Origin: Spongospora subterranea
Lineage: Eukaryota > Endomyxa > Phytomyxea > Plasmodiophorida > Plasmodiophoridae
DNA length: 16,245 nucleotides
Reading direction: 5' to 3'
Assembly: GCA_900404475.1 (NCBI GenBank)
Contig: OUQQ01000482.1
Span: 1 to 16,245, forward strand
Part shown: positions 9,348 to 16,245 of the stretch, piece by piece
Numbering within the stretch: the stretch's first letter is position 1
Layout: the number at the start of each line of letters is the position of its first letter
Program-made: the position numbers and the translations under genes
The notes under the pieces: generated by a model
Told to the model about the DNA's origin: nothing
Database searches by the model: none
The model's input: only the letters and a program-made list of their open reading frames with translations

Positions 9348-9770
9348 ATGATTTTGTTAAGAATTATCGCGATTGTTCTTTTTGTAGGAAGCTTCGGGCA
9401 AGGGCAACGCCAAGCTATCACAGAGAGGTGTGGTGTAGGGTTTGGTTCTTGCCAACCTGTAGGAGAAAATGGCTTCTTTTACCGTTGCTGTTCTCGATAC
9501 AATTTTTGCGGACCCAAAAACCTCGAAGACCAAGGCGAGTATTGTGCAGCAGAATGCCAAAGCGAGTTTGGCGACTGTTCCGTATTTCCACCGCCGTTGC
9601 TTTCAGCACAAGCCCCGCTCCTCAGCGTCGACGGAAGGTGTGGCTTCTTATTCAACGCGAGATGCCAAGATAATCTTTGCTGCTCTGGGTCGAATTATTG
9701 TGGCGATACGGTTGATCACTGCTCCGCTTCCAACTACTGTCAGAGAGGTTTTGGGGCCTGCTTCAACTAA
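9348..9770 (+). CDS. secreted protein with two hevein-type chitin-binding modules, 140 aa
   Basis: This is a single-exon gene. I use the ATG at 9348 because the longer open frame upstream has no ATG and this start opens into a signal peptide (MILLRIIAIVLFVGSFGQG, cleavage near residue 19-23). Two cysteine-rich modules follow. Residues 27-77 carry RCGVGFGSCQP, RCCSRYNFCG, YCAAEC and FGDC; residues 96-138 carry DGRCGFLFNARC, NLCCSGSNYCG, HCSASNYC and FGAC. The spacing C-x(n)-C-CS-x5-CG-x(n)-C matches hevein/type-1 chitin-binding domains (CBM18). Family members bind chitin or GlcNAc oligomers outside the cell. The second module is the more canonical; the first has a longer gap before CC. The linker is Pro/Leu-rich (FPPPLLSAQAPLL). 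There is no catalytic domain, so this is a lectin-like binder. Role (own wall, defence or interaction with chitinous organisms) cannot be read here. Confidence 0.85.
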   Translation: MILLRIIAIVLFVGSFGQGQRQAITERCGVGFGSCQPVGENGFFYRCCSRYNFCGPKNLEDQGEYCAAECQSEFGDCSVFPPPLLSAQAPLLSVDGRCGFLFNARCQDNLCCSGSNYCGDTVDHCSASNYCQRGFGACFN

Positions 9771-10620
9771 GAATCTTGTTGGCCGAGACACCCTGTGAGA
9801 TAATGCATCGGCAATGATTTTCTTCAGTTTCCTGTTTATCGATTCGCGCAATATACGGTTCCTTGTATCCGTCAACAGGAAGACAATCTCTCGCTCCGTA
9901 TAGTTTTACTCTGGCTATAGCGGGTCATTTGATTTCGTGATTGCATAAATGCCAGGTATTTTTCTGCAGGTCGAGAAGTGGGTATGATATATTCGAATGA
10001 TAGTAATTGTGAGTGCGATTTTGACTATAGTAACCATCAAGGCATATTTTGCTTTCTAAATTTTCATCGTCGAAAGAATGAATAAATCAAGGTGTTTCCA
10101 TGCAACTTCTGAGATGACATACAGGCACCAACCTCGCAGTCCGCGGTTGTCGATATTATGCTTTGTTGTCTGGATCACCTTCACAACTGATTCTTGAGGT
10201 CGTGCTGCGTCTTTCAGATTTTGTAACCTGATCGTATAAAGAAAACCTCCTTGTCTGTCCTATTGAAATCCAGAAAACCCAACCTCGTAGTACACGTGTA
10301 AATCATTCTTCATTTGGTTCAACCATGGCCAAGTTTCTCTTTTTTCACCATAATTGAAAATGAACATTTCGTTCGAATTTGTCTTTCAACTATTGTCATA
10401 TTTGCTTCTATCTCAGTATTGAACTCGATAAACTGACTCATTATTGCAGTGCCAGCCGACAATAAATACGGCTGATCGCGCTGGGTATCGCCAACTAACA
10501 GGTTCGCGCCAATTCCTGACTACCTAGTTTTGTTACCTCATGCGTCTACAGTCTGAGCAACGTGTTTGGTTCCACTGTTGGGCTGTTTTCCTAGCGTATC
10601 CATACGGGGACCGTGTAGTC
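9771..10620. other. intergenic stretch upstream of HIRA
   Basis: About 850 bases with no firm gene on the plus strand. The only coding-like signal is the minus-strand candidate at 10056-10367 listed separately. No clear promoter element for HIRA is visible; a stop codon (TAG at 10616-10618) limits any 5' extension of its reading frame. Confidence 0.4.
10056..10367 (-). CDS. possible small minus-strand gene with an in-frame stop or a 24-nt intron
   Basis: From an ATG at 10367 (G at -3) the minus strand reads MFIFNYGEKRETWPWLNQ... for 28 codons. It then meets a GT...TAG segment of 24 nt (10283-10260) that contains the frame's only internal stop, and continues for about 67 codons (QGGFLYTIRLQNLKDAARP, then VVKVIQTTKHNIDNRG) to TAG at 10058-10056. 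First codon positions are purine-rich throughout. A second 24-nt GT...AG segment (10132-10109, in frame, no stop) could be spliced or translated. If the first segment is an intron the product is about 86-94 aa. If not, this is either noise or a gene with a nonsense change. I recognise no family. Confidence 0.28.
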
Positions 10621-10621
10621 A

Positions 10622-10699
10622 ATGCTCGACCTCGGTAATGATCATCATAATGATCGTGGAGAAGATGATGACGACGAGGAAGATGACGAGAATTTGTTG
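10622..10699 (+). other. in-frame acidic leader upstream of the HIRA start
   Basis: An earlier in-frame ATG at 10622 would add 26 residues including GEDDDDEEDDEN ahead of MVVKPDW. HIRA proteins normally begin a few residues before the W-x-(D/N)-H motif, so I take 10700 as the start. Neither ATG has a strong context (T at -3 for both). The leader may be an alternative N-terminus or simply GA-rich 5' UTR. Confidence 0.45.
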
Positions 10700-13600
10700 A
10701 TGGTTGTGAAACCCGATTGGATTGACCATGGTCAGGCGTCTTCAACAATATACTGCTCTGCGCTGCTTAATTGCGAATTTCAGATAATTGTGCAATCAAC
10801 GCTGTTCATGTCCATCCTGATGGTAAACGATTCGCCACTGCTGGCGGCGGTAAATTGTTAACTCTTTTCTGGTTGTTGTCATTATTTATTTCGTTGCAGA
10901 TTCACGAGTTCGAATTTGGTCATGTGAACCGTTACTGTGTGAAGAACCACAGCAGGCTGAACATCCCGATAAACTACTATCTGTTCTAACGGTTCACACT
11001 GGCGGTGTAAATTGTGTTAGGTGGTCGCCTTCTGGACATTTATTGGTATGAAATGAAAAGTTCAAGTCCACCCATTACTGATTTCATTTCAAGGCATCCG
11101 CCGGTGATGACAGAGTCCCTCTTTTATGGACATGTACTCAGATAAATGATACGAAGCAAAATGACACTGTCAACGTGTTCAGTGGGTCGGGGTCTCATGC
11201 CGAAACTTACAAATGTCTTGCCAATTTGGTTGGGCATGATGCTGATGTCCAGGATCTTGCCTGGTCCCCAGGTCGGTTCCCCAGCTATTCGATTTTAACT
11301 GCTAATACGTTCTAGATTGCCGTCGTCTCGCATCTTGCAGTATTGACAATTCCATTATTATATGGGATACGGAGACCTTTACTAAAGTTGGTCTTACTCA
11401 TTCATTTACAATACAGGTCATAATTTTAGTTATAGATCGCATGTTTGACGTCGCATACGAACTGGGTGAAAGGTATTACGAACGCTACCGTAGCCATGCT
11501 TCCGCTTAATCGGAAATTGTCAGGTTTATCATGGGATCCCATGGATAACTATTTAATTTCTCAGGCAGAGGATGGGACATTAATTATTTGGCGAACAGGT
11601 AAATTATACTTCTGTTCTACCGTTTCACTTTGCTCATATTTGTTTGTTAGACGACTGGATTGCTGAGCATACTGTTCGAAAACCATTTCTTGATTTGCAG
11701 TTTGCGCATAATTATGCAAGTGATGTCAACAGACAAATTGTTTTCAGGAGGCCGTCGTGGTCTCCGGATGGTATGGCGTTAGTAGGTAATTGAAGCAGCA
11801 CACTTTATTACCTTTCAACTCAACACATTGTGCAGGAACCTATGCACACCATAAGGTCGTTTCATGCTGAAATTCTTTTTCGATTCCTATCAAATCGACT
11901 TCCATATATATAGGTGTTTACTTCTCCTGTGCTAAATCGTGGGAGCTGGAAGAAGAACGTTGCCTTTGTGTATATATATCGCCATTGCTATGCAACATTT
12001 TTTTACGTAATTTCCTGAATTAGAGGGCACACTCGCCCGACAACGGTTGCGAGCTTCTCGCCGGTCATGTACTCACGAGGCGCTGACAAATTTTATGTCT
12101 GTGCAGGTAATATGCTTGGTCTTCATTTGTGTTCGGATTTGCTTATTTTCTGTGCTTAGTCGGCTCCATGGATGCATCTGTGTCTATTTGGGCTACACAT
12201 AGTAAAACGCCAATTGCAATTTTTAGACATTTTTTCACTCAGGCTGTTCTTGATATTGCATGGACACCTGATGGGAGGTTGGTCTGTTATATAGGTCACA
12301 TTGTCTTTTTTAATTGAGTCTAGAGGGTTATTCATAACGTCGCACGACGGAACGCTCGCTGCCGTGCGTTTCGGGTCGAATGATTTCGAAGGCACGGCAG
12401 TTCATCCGAAGGACTTGGAACTTACCTTACGGAAATCAAACGCGAAGTTTGCGGAACCTGTTTTAGAGAATCCTGCAGCTATGCTGTATAGACATCAGTC
12501 GCTAACTGTCCCCGATATTGCTGAGAAACGTTCTTCTCGGTCAGTTTCGCATATGTTTTGGCTGTTTGTATTGTTAACCAATCGCTGTATTCCTGTAGGC
12601 TGGATCGCCTTATGTCTGGAAGTTCAGCACCTAGTGCTTCTTTTCAGAGACGAATCCCATTTCAAAGTCCCCAGGGCACCTCACCTAATGTTGCTAATCT
12701 CCAGCGTGTATGTGGTGTGGAATTTTATTTGCAACTTTTTTGAGCTTCCTACGGGTTACAGGAGTCACGAACTGCTGATGGGAAAAGACGAATTGTTCCT
12801 GTTCTTGCTCCTGAGAACGTCGATCCAGATGCCATGGATATATCCTCTTATCCAGCGCCTGCTTCTGATCACACTGGTCAAGTGCAGGTGCCTGCATCAT
12901 CACCTTCAGTTCCCAATGCAGCTCCTGCGGCAGTTCTGCTACCAGTGCAAACAGCAAATACTTTGCACCCCATGCTCGCTGCACCTGAAGTCAAGAAAAG
13001 GTTCTTGCGTCGCTCCTTGTATCAATTACGCTGTAACAGGATTTAGGTTCGCAGTTACCGTTGACGATACTGCTTCAGTTGCGGCACAGTCCTTTTTAGG
13101 GCTCCAGGACATGTCGGCACTATCATTATCGATCGTTGTTGAAGTCGTCAACATGTCCAACGGTATTTTTCTACCTATAGTTTTTTTTCCTAAACCGAAT
13201 ACATTCAATTTAGGGAAGTCCGTCCTACATTGCTCTAAAGGTTCGACGTCGCTTTGGCGATCGTCGATCAATGGGTCTGTAACAGCGCTAGCTGGAAATG
13301 CTTATTGTTGCGTCGCACTTACCGAACAAGGCGACATGCTATGGCTTTCCAAACATGGGATGCGTTTACATCCACCAATAATAGTTGGATCAACTCGTTC
13401 GTACAACAAATCAACCGTTCTCGGCTCCAATTTCTTATCTTCATCTAGCTTTTCATCTTTCGCTGTCTCAATCTAGTTTTGTTCTTACAATTTGCATCGA
13501 TGGAGCACTTGCAGTATGGGATGTCTCTAAATCTGTCCGAACAGTGTCGGCCAACATCAACCCATTGATTTCAAAAGGTTTAGGTCATATGTTTGATCGA

Positions 13601-14351
13601 GCAAATTACTGATATTCGGCTTCAGACATCCATTTCATAAGCGCTTCGCTTGATGCGGAATGTAATCCAATCGTTTCCGTTTCAAACCATAGCGTGTACA
13701 CATTCATTGTTAAACTTGGAAGCTGGATCAGAATACGGGACCAATCTTTTGCTCAATCAGAGTTTTATTCGACCATTTCCAACCAAGGTATAGCGCTCAA
13801 TATGTGTGTATTTGTTTGTTTCTCTAAACCGTATTCCAAACAGACGTTCCGTGGGTTTCTGCTCCGTTGGCAAGGCTTTCCACAGAAGAACGATGCATGG
13901 CAACACTGTCTCACGCTGAGCACGAAATGGCAACTGCCAACGTATTGGCCAACCCTATGTTATACAGGAAGTGGGCATTACTCTTATGTCGACGTAAATC
14001 ACAGTGTTTTTTTTTACAATATATAGGAGTAGTTTCTAACCTTACTTGCAGAGCTTGTCATGTATGCGAATGATGTACACCCCCTATTTTACCATCGCCT
14101 TGAAGAGTTGTGCGGCAAATTGCTAGGCCCCAATAAGGTTGATCGTGACGAATCTAATCAAGTTCTTTTGTGGGAATCACATGCAGCTGTGAGCTTCAAG
14201 TTGTTTTTTTGGACGTTATTTATAATATGAATTACAGGGCGGAAAGTTATGCAAGCGATCACTTGCGAAAGAGATGCTGCCCATTATAGCCACAAATTCG
14301 TCGCTCTCTAAACTCACTGCTCACCTTCATGAACAACTTAATGGCGACTGA
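10700..14351 (+). CDS. HIRA: HIRA histone H3.3 chaperone subunit, 22 exons, 856 aa
   Basis: Exons: 10700-10730, 10784-10849, 10900-11045, 11094-11271, 11316-11386, 11436-11472, 11524-11598, 11651-11785, 11836-11855, 11914-11969, 12024-12106, 12160-12277, 12324-12539, 12599-12707, 12762-13000, 13047-13162, 13214-13396, 13449-13577, 13626-13787, 13844-13993, 14052-14188 and 14238-14351. All 21 introns are 44-59 nt and every phase closes. HIRA is the scaffold of the nuclear complex that deposits H3.3-H4 outside replication. The WD40 propeller spans about residues 1-355 (VHVHPDGKRFATAGGDSRVRIW, LASAGDDRVPLLW, LASCSIDNSIIIW, SWSPDG, GSMDASVSIW). The ASF1-binding B-motif is at 448-460 (ESRTADGKRRIVP). 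The Hira domain runs from about 527 to 780 (GSVTALAGN, LHPPIIVGS, GALAVWDV), with a helical C-terminus (LYRKWALLLCRQLVMYANDV, LCGKLLGP) as in animal HIRA. It is shorter than human HIRA (1017 aa), mostly in the linker. The weakest site is the donor at 13397 (GTTCGT). Confidence 0.95.
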
Positions 14352-14486
14352 ATCGCTTTTGATGCTATGTGTATTTATTTGATAAACATCGTGTATTAAA
14401 ATTATCCGATGACTCATGACTTCTGGTCATGGGCAATTGACTCACGAAATAATCACTTTGATATTCTCCATCTAATTTATTCAAGC
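14352..14486. terminator. HIRA 3' flank
   Basis: This AT-rich stretch follows the HIRA stop. It contains ATTAAA at about 14395-14400, which could act as a polyadenylation signal. No coding feature is supported here. Confidence 0.3.
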
Positions 14487-14651
14487 ATGTGTCCCTTTCG
14501 AGCATTGGTGTTATTTCTTGCGCTGTTTTTTAGCGTAGTGAGTCTAATCCGTTTCAGACAAGAAGATAAGAAAGCACCTCCAAAAGTCTGCCCGTTCATG
14601 TCAAGAGCGAAAATCCGCACCTCCAATGCTGAAAATTATCATAATCTATAA
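14487..14651 (+). CDS. possible small secreted or single-pass peptide, 54 aa
   Basis: The ATG at 14487 (A at -3) opens MCPFRALVLFLALFFSVVSL, a signal-peptide or membrane-anchor pattern. A hydrophilic basic segment follows (RFRQEDKKAPPKVC, then SRAKIRTSNAENYHNL) to the stop at 14649-14651. The open frame extends upstream to another ATG at 14409, but the hydrophobic start is more natural from 14487. No family is recognised. It lies 135 bp past HIRA and tail to tail with the minus-strand gene at 14773. The size is small enough that chance is not excluded. Confidence 0.4.
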   Translation: MCPFRALVLFLALFFSVVSLIRFRQEDKKAPPKVCPFMSRAKIRTSNAENYHNL

Positions 14652-14772
14652 CAACGTCTTTATGGAACGACTCACACTAAATTAGAAATCTCTTGGGAAA
14701 ATATTACCTTATAGAGCTTCATTGAATTTCAACCGGCGTCAGCAAATTGTTTTTCTCAGCCAATGCGGAACT

Positions 14773-15139
14773 TTATTTTCTTCTTCGCTTTGCCTGAGCG
14801 CGCTTGAGGATCGAATCTACTTTCCGAATGGTTTTGGTCGACTCTGGAACTAGTGAGGTAAGACTCTACGTGGAACAATGATAAGCATCAAATAAGTTAT
14901 CAAATCAAAAATGGTACCGGTCGGCGTGTCATTTTATTGTCGCCAAGCGGTGTTCGCCTGATAGGGACTGATGAAGATGAAGACGACTCCGGTTCTGGAG
15001 GCGGTGCCACCACCGGAAGCGATGTTTCTTTATCAATAATGGTAGAGCATTCCAGTGCAAGCATCGATTCTAGGGACGCTAACGCATCTGGCTCTGACGA
15101 CCTTAACAATTCTAGTGCCTGCTCATAAATAGAGCTCAT
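14773..15139 (-). CDS. small two-exon protein with basic tail, 104 aa
   Basis: Exon 1 is 15139-14918 and exon 2 is 14865-14773, with a 52-nt GT-AG intron in phase 0, the same size class as the HIRA introns. The ATG at 15139 opens MSSIYEQALELLRSSEPDALASLESMLALE, an amphipathic, Leu-rich helical region (residues 1-35). A Pro/Ser-rich linker follows (VVAPPPEPESSSSSSVPIRR, around 43-62). The second exon encodes SLTSLVPESTKTIRKVDSILKRAQAKRRRK. The C-terminal KRAQAKRRRK resembles a nuclear or nucleolar localisation signal, or a nucleic-acid-binding tail. No known family is recognised. Its start faces the plus-strand ORF at 15166, giving a divergent arrangement only 26 bp apart. Confidence 0.6.
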
Positions 15140-15165
15140 GGAGAACTAATACTTTCGATCAGATA

Positions 15166-15459
15166 ATGTTGGAACCACTGTTGAAATCACGGAATAGCGG
15201 GACTGAGTTTGGTGACGACTGCGGACTGAACATTATTAGCCGTCGTCAGTCGTCACAAACTCACAGATCGTCACACAGACACTTCTTGACGACCTCCGAC
15301 CTCGTGTACATCGATTCAAACAGAGAATTGCCGGTCGGATTGCGAAAACAATGGGTAGTCGTGGATGACATTTGTGAGAACCAATTTTTTGTTGAGAAAC
15401 AAGAGGTTTACGATTACCGGGAGTGGCCCTGCGACCTTGGGTACGCAGTACTACCGTAG
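15166..15459 (+). CDS. hypothetical ORF, 97 aa, ending next to transposon sequence
   Basis: The ATG at 15166 opens a frame to TAG at 15457-15459. The N-terminal third (MLEPLLKSRNSGTEFGDD, then Ser/His/Arg-rich) overlaps the hairpin at 15204-15263. The C-terminal two thirds look like a folded domain (TTSDLVYIDSNRELPVGLRK, WVVVDDICENQFFVEKQEVY). No family is recognised. A GT (GGGTACGC) near 15440 could be a donor, so the frame may continue in a later exon. The stop lies only 10 bp before the C-tract inverted repeat of the transposon-like region, so the gene may have been cut by the insertion. Confidence 0.4.
   Translation: MLEPLLKSRNSGTEFGDDCGLNIISRRQSSQTHRSSHRHFLTTSDLVYIDSNRELPVGLRKQWVVVDDICENQFFVEKQEVYDYREWPCDLGYAVLP
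15204..15263. repeat. hairpin-forming inverted repeat
   Basis: Left arm 15204-15221 (TGAGTTTGGTGACGACTG) pairs with right arm 15247-15263 (CAGTCGTCACAAACTCA): 17 base pairs with one bulged G and a 25-nt loop. It lies just downstream of the divergent starts at 15139 (minus) and 15166 (plus). Confidence 0.7.
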
Positions 15460-15469
15460 ACTTTGGTGT

Positions 15470-15533
15470 CCTGGCCCCCCCAATGTACATGCGCAGCCTT
15501 TTCTGGTGGTGGTATTTTCTGGGGGGGGCCAGG
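15470..15533. repeat. perfect 12-bp G/C-tract inverted repeat
   Basis: CCTGGCCCCCCC at 15470-15481 is the exact reverse complement of GGGGGGGCCAGG at 15522-15533, with a 40-nt spacer. It lies 100-165 bp before the transposase start and may belong to the terminal or subterminal part of that element. The element's right end is outside the window, so the true terminal repeat cannot be confirmed. Confidence 0.65.
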
Positions 15534-15633
15534 TATACAACAAACTGGCAAGGGTAGATTTTGGCGCCAAATTTAATGCGCTATGTGGACGGCCCTTGTC
15601 AGGGCGACTCCAACGGTACAATTCCCATTGGAA

Positions 15634-16245
15634 ATGAAGAGGTATTTCTCCTTGAATGTCAAAGCTGCGATCGTGACCGAGGCCTACTCTCAGGAAGGCA
15701 TCCTTAAGGAGACCGCAAGGAAATATAGCATATCACCAGCGCAGATCAGAAGATGGAACAAGCAGAAGGTTGCTATAGGAGAAAATATCCAACGAATCGG
15801 AGAATTGAAAATTGTTCATCCTGGGCGTGCTCCCATCACTAATGCTGAAAGCTTGAACCAACTTCGGCAGTTTATTCAGATTTTGGAAGAACGACATCGA
15901 ACCATTTCGGTTGGAATGATTTGTCGTGAACTGAAGAGGCTGGTTCCTGAAGAAGCGGATACCGATATGAATACTTTAAGGCAGCGAATGTATCGGTTTC
16001 TACGTAAGGATAACATTGTACAAAGACGGGCAACGCACGTTGCTCAGAATACCAGATATGACCAACAACAAATTGACCAGTTCGTTGAGTATGTCAACGA
16101 AGAAATCCATCGTCTATGCATCGGTCCAGATGATATCGTGAACATCGATGAAACGAATGTTGACTTTGACATGACCGGCAAAGTTACCCTGGCCCGACGT
16201 GGAACCAGGACCGTCAGTCTTCAATCGACCGGATCGGCTGCTCGA
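15634..16245 (+). CDS. pogo/Tigger-type DDE transposase, N-terminal part, cut by window edge
   Basis: The frame is open from the ATG at 15634 for 204 codons to the last base. Residues 1-45 form a helix-turn-helix of the Psq/CENP-B kind (FSLNVKAAIVTEAYSQ, LKETARKYSISPAQIRRWNK). Residues 60-130 look like a second DNA-binding segment (HPGRAPITNAESLNQLRQF, TISVGMICREL, TLRQRMYRFLRK). Catalysis begins at 170-180: NIDETNVDFDM, with Asp172 as the expected first DDE residue, followed by KVTLARRGTRTVSLQSTGSA, typical of DDE_1 (pogo/Tigger) transposases. The rest of the DDE triad is beyond the window. Such enzymes cut and paste their element at TA sites. There is no stop or frameshift so far, so it may be a young or active copy. 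Confidence 0.88.
   Translation, partial: MKRYFSLNVKAAIVTEAYSQEGILKETARKYSISPAQIRRWNKQKVAIGENIQRIGELKIVHPGRAPITNAESLNQLRQFIQILEERHRTISVGMICRELKRLVPEEADTDMNTLRQRMYRFLRKDNIVQRRATHVAQNTRYDQQQIDQFVEYVNEEIHRLCIGPDDIVNIDETNVDFDMTGKVTLARRGTRTVSLQSTGSAAR

Noticed and set aside
12301..13476. Long continuous open frames across the HIRA middle region
   Set aside because: They read through several introns (12540-12598, 12708-12761, 13001-13046) in mixed frames. Only the spliced frame gives HIRA sequence.
1..16245. tRNA, rRNA, CRISPR arrays, bacterial operon signals
   Set aside because: I looked on both strands and saw no cloverleaf-type sequence, no regularly spaced repeats and no Shine-Dalgarno or operon structure. 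The window is clearly eukaryotic.

Overview
The window comes from a nuclear genome of an intron-rich eukaryote that uses the standard genetic code (TAA and TGA both end recognisable genes). GT-AG introns interrupt every large gene. The conserved genes are broadly eukaryotic, and the pogo-type transposase and compact introns suggest a microbial eukaryote. A stramenopile or other protist is my best guess, but nothing here fixes the lineage.

Four genes are solid. (1) At 2986-4640 (+) there is a six-exon NIPA-type magnesium transporter of 347 aa. (2) At 5598-8599 (+) there is a seven-exon lipin (phosphatidate phosphatase) of 794 aa with an intact DVDGT catalytic motif. (3) At 9348-9770 (+) there is an intronless secreted protein of 140 aa with two hevein-type chitin-binding modules. 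(4) At 10700-14351 (+) there is a 22-exon HIRA histone chaperone of 856 aa with WD40 propeller, B-motif and C-terminal Hira domain. I rebuilt the exons by hand from splice sites, reading phase and family resemblance. All exon phases close and no internal stop remains.

Less certain genes fill the gaps. There is a minus-strand ORF at 588-1055 and a two-exon minus-strand gene at 14773-15139 with a very basic tail. A cryptic four-exon plus-strand model lies at 4803-5478, between the transporter and lipin. A small possibly secreted peptide lies at 14487-14651, and a plus-strand ORF at 15166-15459. Weak exon fragments lie at about 2060-2396 (+), 8618-9115 (-) and 10056-10367 (-).

The edges of the window are mobile DNA. 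The left edge (1-463) is almost exactly one MITE-like element with 32-34 bp terminal inverted repeats. The right edge holds the N-terminal half of a pogo-family (DDE_1) transposase, open to the last base. A GGCGCC-centred 18-mer is shared (16/18) between the two.

The core genes are unrelated housekeeping functions (Mg2+ transport, lipid synthesis and signalling, chromatin assembly). I see no operon-like logic and no clear new multi-gene system. The most unusual structural signals are the extreme intron density of HIRA (21 introns of 44-59 nt and a 20-nt micro-exon), possible 23-24 nt introns on the minus strand, and the transposon-linked repeats.
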